64,000 nt of DNA from assembly GCA_900319225.1 (NCBI GenBank), contig ONNV01000010.1, positions 1-64,000 on the forward strand, written 5' to 3'. The position numbers and the translations under genes are program-made. This document shows positions 17,444 through 26,520 of the stretch, piece after piece. Below the pieces are notes generated by a model, which worked only from the letters and a program-made list of their open reading frames with translations, was not told the DNA's origin and searched no databases. Each line of letters starts with the position of its first letter. Position 1 is the first letter of the stretch. The stretch is from an uncultured Prevotellaceae bacterium (lineage in GTDB: Bacteria > Bacteroidota > Bacteroidia > Bacteroidales > Bacteroidaceae).

Positions 17444-18316
17444 ATGGTCAAACAAAAGAAAAAGAGAAAAATAGACCTGCTGTTCATAACGGCATGCATC
17501 AGTACGTCACTGGTACTGCTGCTTATTGGTATCGTGACGCTTCTGCTGCTTACCGCGAACGACCTGTCACGCCATCTAAGGCAGGAGATGACAGTCGAGG
17601 TCATTCTCAAGGAGAGCATAACAGACACACAGCTGTCATCACTTCGCCGTAGCATAGAGGCTGCCCCCTACTGCGCGGTCTGCTCATACATATCCAAGGA
17701 TGAAGCCCTCAAGGAGATGACCAAGGCCATGGGCACCGATCCGTCACAGTTCCTTGAGTACAATCCGTTCTACGCATCGCTCAACATCCGTCTGGAGGCC
17801 GATTACGCATGCAGTGACAGCCTCAAGGTGATAGAGAAAAAGATTGCGGCAAAAGAGGGCGTGCGTGAGGTTTCCTGGCAGAAAGACCTTCTGGACGTGA
17901 TAAACAGCAACATCCACAAAGTGGCAGGAATACTGCTCATACTCGCCGTGATACTGTCACTGGTATCATTCACGCTCATAAACAACACCATCAAACTGAC
18001 CATCTACGCCCAGCGTTTCATACTTTACTCCATGAAACTGGTAGGCGCCAAGTGGTCATTCATACGCAGACCGTTCATAAGAAGAAACCTGTGGATAGGT
18101 CTGGCATCGGCCTTGCTCACCTGCCTCATGATATGGTACGGTCTGCAGCTGGGACTCAAATATGAACCCTGGCTCATCATGCTGGCTGAGCCCCGTATCC
18201 TCATTCCCGTTTTTGGAGTGGTCACACTTATCGGCCTGCTCATAACGGGCATATGCGCACTGCACTCGGTTAACCGTTTCCTGAGAATGAAATCGGGAGA
18301 ACTTCATTACGTCTAA
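17444..18316 (+). CDS. ftsX: Cell-division ABC permease FtsX
   Basis: A 290-residue membrane protein with the FtsX plan: a basic cytoplasmic N-terminus, one membrane helix (about 16-38), a periplasmic domain of about 130 residues, and three C-terminal helices (from residue 165 on). LVSFTLINNTIKLTIYAQRFILYSMKLVGA is shared in pattern with FtsX, including the cytoplasmic loop that contacts FtsE. FtsEX transmits ATP hydrolysis to peptidoglycan hydrolases at the septum. ftsE is not in the window. The gene order after it (DUF3098, uppP, truB, queA, folK) is the conserved Bacteroidetes cluster. Confidence 0.92.
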   Translation: MVKQKKKRKIDLLFITACISTSLVLLLIGIVTLLLLTANDLSRHLRQEMTVEVILKESITDTQLSSLRRSIEAAPYCAVCSYISKDEALKEMTKAMGTDPSQFLEYNPFYASLNIRLEADYACSDSLKVIEKKIAAKEGVREVSWQKDLLDVINSNIHKVAGILLILAVILSLVSFTLINNTIKLTIYAQRFILYSMKLVGAKWSFIRRPFIRRNLWIGLASALLTCLMIWYGLQLGLKYEPWLIMLAEPRILIPVFGVVTLIGLLITGICALHSVNRFLRMKSGELHYV

Positions 18317-18332
18317 AACAAACAATACTGAT

Positions 18333-18578
18333 ATGGACAAGAAAAAATTCGCTTTCACCAAGACAAATTACATTCTGACAGCCATCGGAATGGCAATCAT
18401 CATCCTGGGACTGATCCTGATGACAGGTTCCAACTGTACAAATGAACTCTTTGAGCCCGATATCTTCAGTGTACGCCGTATCAAGGTGGCTCCCGTTGTC
18501 ACACTGATAGGATTCATCACAATCATCGTGGCCATTGCATACAAACCCCGTAACGAGAAGGAGGCCGATAAGGAATGA
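18333..18578 (+). CDS. DUF3098 small membrane protein
   Basis: An 81-residue protein with two membrane helices (about 15-32 and 51-69) joined by a short loop containing [15 protein letters not shown], the typical DUF3098 pattern. The function is unknown. It is nearly always found between ftsX and uppP in Bacteroidetes, which suggests a role near cell division or lipid-carrier recycling. It overlaps the uppP start by 4 bases (ATGA), implying translational coupling. Confidence 0.85.
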   Translation: MDKKKFAFTKTNYILTAIGMAIIILGLILMTGSNCTNELFEPDIFSVRRIKVAPVVTLIGFITIIVAIAYKPRNEKEADKE

Positions 18579-19396
18579 GTTGGATTGAATCACTCCTGAT
18601 GGGACTGCTGCAGGGACTTACAGAATACCTGCCCATAAGCAGCAGCGGACATCTGGCCATAGCATCATCCCTGTTCGGGATTGAGGGTGAGCAGAACCTG
18701 GCCTTTACGGTCATAGTACATGTAGCCACAGTCCTGAGCACCATCGTCATCCTGTGGAAAGAGATTGTATGGATACTGCGTGACCTGTTTACCCGCCAGA
18801 GCTGGAAAAGCTACAGCGGTCTGAATGAGGGTACGCGTTATGCCATAAACATAATCATATCCATGATTCCGGTGGGTATAGTAGGCCTGTTCTTCAAGGA
18901 CAGCATTGAGGATATATTCGGTTCCGGTACCACCGTGGTAGGTTGCTGCCTGCTGGTAACCGCGGCCCTGCTTACGTTCTCATACTACGCCAAGCCCCGC
19001 CAGAAAGAGCAGATATCGGGACTGCACGCTTTCGTGATCGGTATTGCACAGGCTGTTGCAGTGCTGCCCGGCCTGTCACGCTCCGGTTCCACCATTGCAA
19101 CCGGCCTGCTGCTGGGCAACAAGAAGGAGCGTCTGGCCCAGTTCTCTTTCCTGATGGTGATCCCGCCCATCCTGGGTGAGGCTCTGCTGGATATGAAGGA
19201 CCTGGTTGAGTCTGCCGGCGCAAGCGCAGCCGGTACTGAAACCGGAACAGGTGTCCTGGTTATAGGATTCCTGGCAGCATTCCTGTCAGGATGCGCCGCC
19301 TGCAAATGGATGATATCAATTGTCCGCAAGGGCAAACTCATATGGTTCGGCGTATATTGCGCCGTGGCCGGATTAATGACACTGCTGTTCCTGTAA
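18575..19396 (+). CDS. uppP: Undecaprenyl-diphosphatase
   Basis: A 273-residue integral membrane phosphatase of the BacA/UppP family. It turns undecaprenyl diphosphate into the monophosphate carrier used for peptidoglycan and surface glycans. Motif 1 is [13 protein letters not shown] (residues 14-26), with its catalytic glutamate and serines, and motif 2 is PGLSRSGST (165-173). About eight membrane helices. Its presence a few genes before a glycan locus in the same transcript fits a shared demand for lipid carrier, but the uppP position is ancestral in the phylum, so the link should not be over-read. Confidence 0.95.
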   Translation: MSWIESLLMGLLQGLTEYLPISSSGHLAIASSLFGIEGEQNLAFTVIVHVATVLSTIVILWKEIVWILRDLFTRQSWKSYSGLNEGTRYAINIIISMIPVGIVGLFFKDSIEDIFGSGTTVVGCCLLVTAALLTFSYYAKPRQKEQISGLHAFVIGIAQAVAVLPGLSRSGSTIATGLLLGNKKERLAQFSFLMVIPPILGEALLDMKDLVESAGASAAGTETGTGVLVIGFLAAFLSGCAACKWMISIVRKGKLIWFGVYCAVAGLMTLLFL

Positions 19397-19397
19397 G

Positions 19398-20111
19398 ATG
19401 AATTTTGAGGAAGGAGTAATACTGGCGTTTGACAAGCCCTACCGCTGGACATCATTTGATGTGGTGGGTAAGATCCGATGGATGATATGCCGCCGCCTTG
19501 GAGTCAAGAAACTCAAGGTGGGACATGCCGGCACGCTGGACCCTCTGGCCACAGGCGTGCTGATAGTATGCACCGGCCGTGCCACCAAGCGCATTGAGGA
19601 GCTGCAGTCAGGTACCAAGGAGTATTACGCCACGATACGCCTGGGAGCCACGACCCCGTCTTTTGACCTGGAGAAACCAATAGACGCCACCTACCCCACG
19701 GAACATATAACCCGTGAGATGGTAGAACAGGTGCTGGAGCGTTTCAAGGGCAGGATTGAGCAGGTGCCACCCACATTCTCGGCCTGTAAGGTAGACGGTA
19801 AACGCGCCTACAAGATGGCCCGCAAAGGTGATGAGGTGGAACTCAAACCCAAGACCCTGGTCATTGATGAGATTGAACTCACCGAGTGCAACCTGCCGGA
19901 CATAACCATCCGCGTGGTATGCAGCAAGGGTACATACATAAGGGCACTGGCACGTGACATCGGCCAGGCACTTGAGAGCGGAGGTCATCTGATAGCCTTG
20001 AGACGTACCCGCGTGGGTGACTTTAAGGTAGAGGACTGCCTCAATCCGGAGAAGTTCAGCGAGTGGCTGGACAGCGCAGACATAGAGATGCCTGAGAAAA
20101 AAGAAGATTAA
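19398..20111 (+). CDS. truB: tRNA pseudouridine-55 synthase
   Basis: A 237-residue enzyme that forms pseudouridine 55 in the T-loop of tRNAs. The catalytic aspartate is D48 in HAGTLDPLATG. The N-terminal DKPYRWTSFDVV and later VPPTFSACKVDGKRAYKMAR are family motifs. It lacks a large C-terminal PUA extension, as is usual for the shorter Bacteroidetes forms. It begins one base after uppP. Confidence 0.96.
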   Translation: MNFEEGVILAFDKPYRWTSFDVVGKIRWMICRRLGVKKLKVGHAGTLDPLATGVLIVCTGRATKRIEELQSGTKEYYATIRLGATTPSFDLEKPIDATYPTEHITREMVEQVLERFKGRIEQVPPTFSACKVDGKRAYKMARKGDEVELKPKTLVIDEIELTECNLPDITIRVVCSKGTYIRALARDIGQALESGGHLIALRRTRVGDFKVEDCLNPEKFSEWLDSADIEMPEKKED

Positions 20112-20138
20112 GTAACAATATAACAACACTAAAAGGGA

Positions 20139-21257
20139 ATGAAACTATCACAATTCAAATTCAAGCTCCCCGAAGACAGGATTGCACAGTATCCTGCACA
20201 ACACCGCGACGAGTCAAGACTGATGGTCGTACACAAGAAGTCAGATGAGATTGAACACGTACAGTTCAAGGACATTCTGAACTATTTCGATGAAAAGGAC
20301 GTTTTTGTCTTTAATGACACCCGCGTTTTCCCCGCCCGTATGTACGGCAACAAGGAGAAGACCGGAGCCCAGATTGAGGTTTTCCTGCTGCGTGAATTGC
20401 GTGAGGAGAACCTGCTTTGGGATGTACAGGTGGATCCTGCCCGTAAGATCCGTATCGGAAACAAGCTCTATTTTGGTGAGGACAACTCAATGGTTGCCGA
20501 GGTTATAGACAACACCACCTCACGCGGCCGTGTTCTGCGTTTCCTTTATGACGGCCCGCATGACGAGTTCAAGAAGGCTCTCTATGCCCTGGGTGAGGCT
20601 CCTATCCCAACCTACCTCAAGCGCAAGGCATGCGCATGGTCATTTGACCAGGACGGTAAGGTCAATCCTGTTCCCATGGACCAGAAGAGTAAGGATGACT
20701 ACACTGATGAGGAGTGCTTCCAGACCATCTTTGCCACAAATGAGGGCGCAGTCACCGCACCTACTGCCGGCCTGCATTTCAGCCGTGAGCTCATGAAACG
20801 CATGGAGATCAAGGGTATTGACCGTGCATTCATAACCATGCACTGCGGTCTGGGCAATTTCCGCGAGATTGACGTAGAGGACCTGACCAAGCACAAGATG
20901 GAATCAGAGGAGATGTATGTCACCGAGGAGTGCACCAACATTGTGAACAACGCCAAGCTGGGCGGTCACAAGATATGCGCCATAGGCAACACCGTAAACC
21001 GCGCTCTTGAGACAGTTGTGGGAACAGACCATCTGATCAAGCCCTTTGACGGCTGGACCAACAAGTTCATATTCCCGCCCTACACATTCAGCGTTGCTGA
21101 CAGCATGGTAAGCAACTTCCAGCTGCCCGAGTCAGTACAGCTTATGCTGACCTGCGCATACGGCGGTTATGAGAAGGTGATGGCAGCATACAACCTGGCC
21201 GTCAAGGAGGGTTACAGGTTTGGCTGCTATGGTGATGCAATGCTTATAACAGACTGA
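20139..21257 (+). CDS. queA: S-adenosylmethionine:tRNA ribosyltransferase-isomerase
   Basis: A 372-residue enzyme that transfers and isomerises the ribose of SAM onto 7-aminomethyl-7-deazaguanine in tRNA, giving epoxyqueuosine at position 34. Motifs seen are the N-terminal RIAQYPAQHRDESRLMVV, FNDTRVFPARM, TAPTAGLHFSREL and HCGLGNFREI, all family-specific. It contains the inserted segment around residues 150-195 (acidic/basic, KRKACAW) found in Bacteroidetes forms, which makes it slightly longer than E. coli QueA. Confidence 0.96.
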   Translation: MKLSQFKFKLPEDRIAQYPAQHRDESRLMVVHKKSDEIEHVQFKDILNYFDEKDVFVFNDTRVFPARMYGNKEKTGAQIEVFLLRELREENLLWDVQVDPARKIRIGNKLYFGEDNSMVAEVIDNTTSRGRVLRFLYDGPHDEFKKALYALGEAPIPTYLKRKACAWSFDQDGKVNPVPMDQKSKDDYTDEECFQTIFATNEGAVTAPTAGLHFSRELMKRMEIKGIDRAFITMHCGLGNFREIDVEDLTKHKMESEEMYVTEECTNIVNNAKLGGHKICAIGNTVNRALETVVGTDHLIKPFDGWTNKFIFPPYTFSVADSMVSNFQLPESVQLMLTCAYGGYEKVMAAYNLAVKEGYRFGCYGDAMLITD

Positions 21258-21262
21258 TTCGG

Positions 21263-21727
21263 ATGGCCACACTGTACCTATCTCTCGGAACCAATCTGGG
21301 CAACAGGCAGTCAAATCTTGAGACTGCCCTCACGCTTATCGGCCGTGAAGTGGGTACGGTTAAGGCTGTATCGGGAGTGATAGAGACAGAACCATGGGGA
21401 TTTGAGAGTGCCAACCCGTTCCTGAACATGGCCGTTCAGGTCATTACAGACCAGGAGCCCACTCAGGCACTGCTCACCACCCAAGGGATAGAGAGACAGA
21501 TGGGACGTACTGCCAAGACCGGCGGTGAGGGTTACAAGGACCGTATCATTGACATTGACCTGCTCATTTATGATGACCTGGTCATGGATACCCCAACCCT
21601 TACCATTCCGCATAAGCTTATGCACAAAAGACGTTTTGTACTTGAGCCTCTTGCGGAGATAGCACCGGACCTTATCCATCCCGTTCTTGGCAAGTCCATT
21701 GTTCAATTGCTTGAAACGACTTACTGA
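21263..21727 (+). CDS. folK: 6-hydroxymethyl-7,8-dihydropterin pyrophosphokinase
   Basis: A 154-residue HPPK that transfers pyrophosphate from ATP to hydroxymethyl-dihydropterin in folate synthesis. It starts LYLSLGTNLGNRQSNLE, with the signature YKDRIIDIDLLIYDD containing the two magnesium-binding aspartates and the later LTIPHKLMHKRRFVLEPL. Five bases after queA. Normal length. Confidence 0.95.
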   Translation: MATLYLSLGTNLGNRQSNLETALTLIGREVGTVKAVSGVIETEPWGFESANPFLNMAVQVITDQEPTQALLTTQGIERQMGRTAKTGGEGYKDRIIDIDLLIYDDLVMDTPTLTIPHKLMHKRRFVLEPLAEIAPDLIHPVLGKSIVQLLETTY

Positions 21728-21728
21728 T

Positions 21729-21863
21729 ATGGCCGACAACTATCTGGAGAAGCATTACGACGATTACCTTAAGCGCAAGGCCGCTTGGGAGAAATCACGC
21801 AAACACAGCATAAAGAACAAGCCCTCATCCTCTGTAGAGAGACCTGACGATGAGGCTTTGTAA
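21729..21863 (+). CDS. Small basic 44-residue protein
   Basis: ATG 21729 to TAA 21863 encodes a 44-residue, highly charged peptide beginning MADNYLEKHYDDYLKRKAAW and ending in DDEAL. It starts one base after the folK stop and ends 26 bases before licD. The sequence is helical and amphipathic in character, with no signal or membrane segment. I recall similar short proteins downstream of folK in Bacteroides, which supports coding, but I cannot verify this here. The function is unknown. Confidence 0.6.
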   Translation: MADNYLEKHYDDYLKRKAAWEKSRKHSIKNKPSSSVERPDDEAL

Positions 21864-21889
21864 TTATTACTTCCCAAATACGACAGCTT

Positions 21890-22714
21890 ATGAAAGAGAT
21901 GACATTAAGGGAGATACAGATGTTCTCAATGGAGATACTCAAGGTGGTTCACCGGTTCTGCGTTGAGAATGACATAAAGTATTCCCTCTCATTCGGAACC
22001 TTGATAGGCGCCATACGCCACAAGGGGTTCGTTCCATGGGATGATGACCTGGACATCATGATGCTCCGACCTGATTACGACAGATTCTGCCGGACTTTCA
22101 AGGCCCAAGGATTTGAAGTTGTATCACGTCATACCAGAGAAGACTGTCTGATCTCATTTGCAAGAGTCTGTGATACTGAAAGGACTTGCGTTCAGTCAAT
22201 GGAACCGTGGATCAGGGAACAGGGTAATCTGGGACTTTGGATAGATATCTTTCCTGTCGATTCAGTTCCCGATGACTATGAATCGTTCCATAAACTCTGG
22301 CAGGAACTGAAAGTACCTCATGAAAAGGCCCTCAAACTCAGGAAGAGCCTTAGGCCTTTTACTAAGGAGAGACCTTTCAAATACAACCTGAACACTTTCA
22401 AGAAGAAGTTCCTGTCTATATTCAAGCCCAAACCGGAGTATTATCTTGACCGTAAGGAGAGTGTAGTAAAAGGACTGAAATTCGGTTCCACGAATCACCT
22501 GGCCCAGCTGGGCTATATAGGTGAAGAGGCTTATGTGGAGGCACAGGCCATGAAAGAGTTCATTCTTGTTCCGTTTGAGGACACCAAGTTCTATGTCATC
22601 AACGGATATGATGAATTCCTGACAAGCCGTTACGGAGACTACATGCAGTTACCTCCCGAGGAGCAGAGAGTGCCGCAACAGGATTATATCCATTTCTGCT
22701 GGAAAGACCTATAA
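21890..22714 (+). CDS. LicD-family phosphotransferase 1
   Basis: A 274-residue cytoplasmic protein of the LicD (nucleotidyltransferase-like) family. The core motif GTLIGAIRHKGFVPWDDDLDIMM lies at about residues 40-62 and contains the metal-binding acidic pair DDDLD. LicD enzymes pass a phospho-group from a CDP-alcohol to a glycan: phosphocholine in pneumococcus and Haemophilus; the mammalian relatives FKTN and FKRP transfer ribitol 5-phosphate from CDP-ribitol. No choline kinase (LicA) or choline cytidylyltransferase (LicC) is present in the locus, while a CDP-ribitol-synthase-like fusion is encoded four genes on. Ribitol phosphate is therefore my preferred donor group (inference). Confidence 0.85.
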   Translation: MKEMTLREIQMFSMEILKVVHRFCVENDIKYSLSFGTLIGAIRHKGFVPWDDDLDIMMLRPDYDRFCRTFKAQGFEVVSRHTREDCLISFARVCDTERTCVQSMEPWIREQGNLGLWIDIFPVDSVPDDYESFHKLWQELKVPHEKALKLRKSLRPFTKERPFKYNLNTFKKKFLSIFKPKPEYYLDRKESVVKGLKFGSTNHLAQLGYIGEEAYVEAQAMKEFILVPFEDTKFYVINGYDEFLTSRYGDYMQLPPEEQRVPQQDYIHFCWKDL

Positions 22715-22728
22715 AGAAACCTGAACCT

Positions 22729-24297
22729 ATGACAGCAGTCGACCAGAAAAGAATAGCAGCCAACACAATCCTACTCTATGTCAGGATGCTCGTTGTCATG
22801 GTTGTCGGTCTCTACACGTCCAGAGTCGTCATAAATGCTCTGGGCAAGGAGTATTACGGTCTGTTTGACGCTGTAAGCCAGATAGTACTGCTGGTATCAT
22901 TCCTTACAGGACCTCTGTCAACCGCATGCCAGAGGTATTACTCATATGATCTGGAACATCAGGATTACGACAGGCTGAAAAGGATATTCAGCATAAGTCT
23001 CACCATTTTTGTCATTCTTACACTGGCCATTGTACTGCTTGCCGAGACTGCCGGTTACTGGTACCTTATGCACAATGCCGATGTCAACGGCCATTACCAT
23101 GCCGCCAAATGGGTATTCCAGTTCAGCATCATTTCATTTGCCCTCTACGTGATGAGAGTTCCCTATCAGGGTATGATCATAGCAAGGGAGAAAATGAAAG
23201 TCTTTGCATACCTGAGCCTTTTTGAAGCATTCGCCACCCTGGGTGTGGCTGCCGTTCTTATTATGGCTCCCGATGACAAGGACAGCAGGATTATCCTGTA
23301 TGCCGGGCTGAGAATGACAATCCAGCTTATTACATCACTGTTCCATTGGCTCTATTGCAGACTGTTCTACAAAGAGTGCCGGTTCAAGCTGGTCGTTGAC
23401 AAGGAGCAGTTCAAGGAGATGTTCTCATACTCCGGCTGGAACATGATAGGATCATCGGCCGATGTATTCAAGAACATGGGTTTGACCCTGCTTCTGAATG
23501 CACATTTCGGTTTGATCATGAGTGCGGCCAGAGCTATTGCCAATAAAGTCCAGATGACCATTACGCAACTGAACTTCAACTTCTTTACAGCTGTAAGGCC
23601 ACAGATATACAAATCATATGTGGCAAATGAGATTGATGACATGCATAAACTTATATGTCAGAGTTCCAAGTTCTCATTCTATCTGCTGTTTGTTGTTGCC
23701 CTGCCGTTGCTTCTTGAGGCCGAATTCATTCTGCCCCTTTGGCTCAGGGAAGACAATGTTCCGGATATAGCCTATATACTGACACGCCTCATGATCATAG
23801 AGGCGCTGGTAAACAGTCTGACCAGTCCGCTTACTGCTCCCGTACAGGCTACCGGAAATATACGAAATTTCCAACTCACCGTTGGAATCACTATGCTGAC
23901 AATACTGCCTCTGTCATATCTTGCAATCAAGTTCTTGAATATGCCGGCCCCAACAGTGTTGTATATATCAATTGCCGTTTCATTGCTGGCTCAGGCCCTG
24001 AGGGTATGGTTCGTATATAAGCAGACAGGGTTAAGACCCGGCATTTTTGTCAAGACATCAGTGTTGCCAATCCTGGCTGTAACGGCCATTTCATCGGCTA
24101 TATCAGTTGTTGCCAGATCCTATCTGTATGACCATTGCATGATGAGCAGGACCATCCGTTCCCTGATTGTCATTGCAATCTGCATAGCTGTTACCTCCAT
24201 TACCTCTTTCCTGATTGGAATGAACGGCTCTGAGAGACGCAACGGACTTAATATGATTAAAGGATTCTTATCCGGACAGGGTAAGAGAGAAAACTAA
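22729..24297 (+). CDS. Polysaccharide flippase, Wzx/MATE-like
   Basis: A 522-residue membrane protein with about 12-14 helices and an N-terminus (NTILLYVRMLVVMVVGLYTSRVVINALGKE, quoted in parts) typical of O-antigen/teichoic flippases of the MOP superfamily. YGLFDAVSQIVLLVSFLTGPL is the characteristic second region. It would move a lipid-linked oligosaccharide or polymer precursor across the inner membrane. It sits between two licD genes, 14 bases after the first and 10 before the ATG of the second. No Wzy polymerase is recognisable in the locus. Confidence 0.9.
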   Translation: MTAVDQKRIAANTILLYVRMLVVMVVGLYTSRVVINALGKEYYGLFDAVSQIVLLVSFLTGPLSTACQRYYSYDLEHQDYDRLKRIFSISLTIFVILTLAIVLLAETAGYWYLMHNADVNGHYHAAKWVFQFSIISFALYVMRVPYQGMIIAREKMKVFAYLSLFEAFATLGVAAVLIMAPDDKDSRIILYAGLRMTIQLITSLFHWLYCRLFYKECRFKLVVDKEQFKEMFSYSGWNMIGSSADVFKNMGLTLLLNAHFGLIMSAARAIANKVQMTITQLNFNFFTAVRPQIYKSYVANEIDDMHKLICQSSKFSFYLLFVVALPLLLEAEFILPLWLREDNVPDIAYILTRLMIIEALVNSLTSPLTAPVQATGNIRNFQLTVGITMLTILPLSYLAIKFLNMPAPTVLYISIAVSLLAQALRVWFVYKQTGLRPGIFVKTSVLPILAVTAISSAISVVARSYLYDHCMMSRTIRSLIVIAICIAVTSITSFLIGMNGSERRNGLNMIKGFLSGQGKREN

Positions 24298-24307
24298 ACA
24301 AGTGATT

Positions 24308-25135
24308 ATGATTGATCCTGAAATACAGAAAGAGTTAAGACAGAAATACAACCCCGACGGCTCTATGCTCCGTTCCCTGCAGACAAGCCTTATGGAAACC
24401 CTGATTGAGTTTGACAAGGTTTGCAGAGAGGAGGGTGTGGTCTATTGGCTCGATGCAGGTACGCTCCTGGGTGCAGTAAGACACGGAGGTTTCATACCCT
24501 GGGATGACGACCTTGACGTATGCGTGCTCAAAAAAGACCGCAAAAAGCTGAAAGAGGCAATGCAGAAAGGTCTGAAACTGCCTTTCCGCTTTATTGATGC
24601 CAACACCCAAGAGTACACGGCAAAAAGATGGGCCAGGGTTGTAAATGATGACGTCCTGGTGTCACACATATCGGCCGATCCCTTAAAACCCAAGGAGAAA
24701 ACCGTCAAGAAGGACAACGCATGGATTGACATAATGTACCTTGTAAACGGAAGGCCTTTCATGAACAGGAACATTGACCGTCTGTTCGGCCCCTGTTTCA
24801 GACGCAAGTACAAACTGCTGCAGGATGGCAGGATCAGACACCTGGTTGCAGTTTGTCTTTACCCTTTCACCTGGTTGCTTGTACAACTGGCCACTCTGGT
24901 GGGTAAGCTGTTCATGCGCAAGCAGTGGATATTTGACTATGGATTGGGTTATTATTCCCTCAGGGTAACCGATGAGACCTTCCCGTTAGGAGAGATTGAA
25001 TTTGAGGGACACATGTTCCCGGCACCATGCAGATGTGACGAGTATCTGACCCGTCTGTACGGTGACTGGCGCAAGATCCCCAATGTGACGATAACCCACA
25101 ACGTGGTAAATGTAGAACATAAAGACTCTAAATAA
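24308..25135 (+). CDS. LicD-family phosphotransferase 2
   Basis: A 275-residue second LicD protein, clearly a distant paralogue of the one at 21890. The motif is AGTLLGAVRHGGFIPWDDDLDVCV, again with the DDDLD metal site, and WIDIMYLVNG follows as in LicD proteins. A GTG two codons upstream (24302) is possible, but ATG 24308 is preferred. A hydrophobic stretch near residues 185-205 (LVAVCLYPFTWLLVQLATLV) suggests membrane association, a feature the first LicD lacks. The two may act on successive residues of the same glycan, as FKTN and FKRP do on dystroglycan (inference). Confidence 0.85.
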   Translation: MIDPEIQKELRQKYNPDGSMLRSLQTSLMETLIEFDKVCREEGVVYWLDAGTLLGAVRHGGFIPWDDDLDVCVLKKDRKKLKEAMQKGLKLPFRFIDANTQEYTAKRWARVVNDDVLVSHISADPLKPKEKTVKKDNAWIDIMYLVNGRPFMNRNIDRLFGPCFRRKYKLLQDGRIRHLVAVCLYPFTWLLVQLATLVGKLFMRKQWIFDYGLGYYSLRVTDETFPLGEIEFEGHMFPAPCRCDEYLTRLYGDWRKIPNVTITHNVVNVEHKDSK

Positions 25136-25139
25136 ACAT

Positions 25140-26516
25140 ATGATGAGTAGAAACATAGCTATAATCCTTGCAGGAGGAGTTGGTTCCAGATCGGGACTGG
25201 GTATACCCAAACAGTTCTTCAAGGTGGCCGGAAAGACCGTTATTGAGCATACTGTAAACGTATTTGACAATCACAGACTCATTGACGAGATTGCCATAGT
25301 GACCAACTCCCTGTACATGCATGAGATTGAGGAGATGGTTCTCCGCAACAAATGGAGCAAGGTAAAGAAGATACTGTCGGGCGGACAGGAGAGATATGAA
25401 TCCAGTCTGGCCGCTATCAACGCCTATTCAAATGAGCCTGACTCCGCACTTATATTTCATGATGCAGTGCGCCCGCTCCTGAGCAACACCATAATTGACG
25501 GTATAGTGGAGGCCCTCAAGAGCTACAATGCAATAGATGTAGCCGTTCCCGCAACTGACACCATAATACAGGTTGATGACAAGGGTGAGGTTATCAAGAG
25601 TATTCCTGACCGCAGGTTCCTGCGTCGCGGACAGACACCTCAGGCATTCCGTCAGAGTGTCATCAGCAAGGCTTATGAGATAGCTCTCAAGGACCCCAAG
25701 TTTACATCATCCGATGACTGCGGCACTGTGGTCAGATACCTCCCGGACGAGAAGGTGTATGTAGTACCCGGTGAGGAGTCAAACATGAAGCTCACCTATA
25801 AGGAGGATTCATACCTGCTTGACAAACTCTTCCAGTTGCGTTCCACCACTGTTCAGGATGATGCACAGTTCTCATCACTGAACGGCAAGGTACTGGCTGT
25901 ATTCGGAGGTAACTCGGGCATTGGAGCCGAAGTGGTATCAAAGGCCATGCAGCACGGAGCAAAGACATACTCGTTCTCACGCAGCACTACCGGAACTGAC
26001 ATAGCTGACAGAGGCGCGGTTGCTGCATGTCTCAAAGAGATATATGACAAGGAGGGTCATATAGACTATGTAGTGAACAGTGCCGCCATTCTCAGACGCG
26101 AACCCCTGGTTACCATGGATCCCGATGCGCTGAACACCATGATACGTACCAACTATGACGGCATGGTTAATATAGCCATAGAGAGTTTCCCGTACCTTAA
26201 ACAGAGCCACGGACAGCTGCTGCTCTACACCTCCAGTTCATACACCCGCGGTCGTGCGCTCTACAGCATCTATTCATCAACCAAAGCTGCTGTAGTAAAC
26301 TTCATGCAGGCATTGGCACAGGAGTGGGAACAGGATGGAATACGCGTGAACGTGATGAATCCGGAACGCACCAAGACACCTATGCGCGTACGCAATTTCG
26401 GCAATGAGCCCGAGGGTACGCTCCTGGATGCAGCCAGTGTGGCCGATGCTTCGTTGAAAACGCTGATTTCGGACCTTACCGGCCAGGTATTTGACGTTCG
26501 TATCAAGAAAGACTGA
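25140..26516 (+). CDS. Bifunctional cytidylyltransferase-SDR, probable CDP-ribitol synthase (Bcs1/Acs1-like)
   Basis: A 458-residue fusion. Residues 1-235 are an IspD/TarI cytidylyltransferase (LAGGVGSRSG at 10-19, PKQF at 23-26, DDCGTVVRYLP near 193-202). Residues 247-458 are a short-chain dehydrogenase: the cofactor loop GGNSGIG is at 256-262, NSAA at 313-316, the serine run at 365-367 and the catalytic pair Y378/K382 in YSSTK. This is the architecture of Haemophilus Bcs1/Acs1, which reduces ribulose 5-phosphate to ribitol 5-phosphate and then forms CDP-ribitol. The CDP-polyol phosphotransferase gene follows 4 bases later and LicD precedes it, so product and users are neighbours. Another CDP-polyol cannot be ruled out. 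Confidence 0.85.
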   Translation: MMSRNIAIILAGGVGSRSGLGIPKQFFKVAGKTVIEHTVNVFDNHRLIDEIAIVTNSLYMHEIEEMVLRNKWSKVKKILSGGQERYESSLAAINAYSNEPDSALIFHDAVRPLLSNTIIDGIVEALKSYNAIDVAVPATDTIIQVDDKGEVIKSIPDRRFLRRGQTPQAFRQSVISKAYEIALKDPKFTSSDDCGTVVRYLPDEKVYVVPGEESNMKLTYKEDSYLLDKLFQLRSTTVQDDAQFSSLNGKVLAVFGGNSGIGAEVVSKAMQHGAKTYSFSRSTTGTDIADRGAVAACLKEIYDKEGHIDYVVNSAAILRREPLVTMDPDALNTMIRTNYDGMVNIAIESFPYLKQSHGQLLLYTSSSYTRGRALYSIYSSTKAAVVNFMQALAQEWEQDGIRVNVMNPERTKTPMRVRNFGNEPEGTLLDAASVADASLKTLISDLTGQVFDVRIKKD

Positions 26517-26520
26517 ACAG

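Noticed and set aside
21890-25135. Phosphocholine decoration locus (lic-type)
   Set aside because: LicD proteins are present, but no choline kinase, choline transporter or choline cytidylyltransferase is seen; the cytidylyltransferase here is of the ribitol type and fused to a dehydrogenase.
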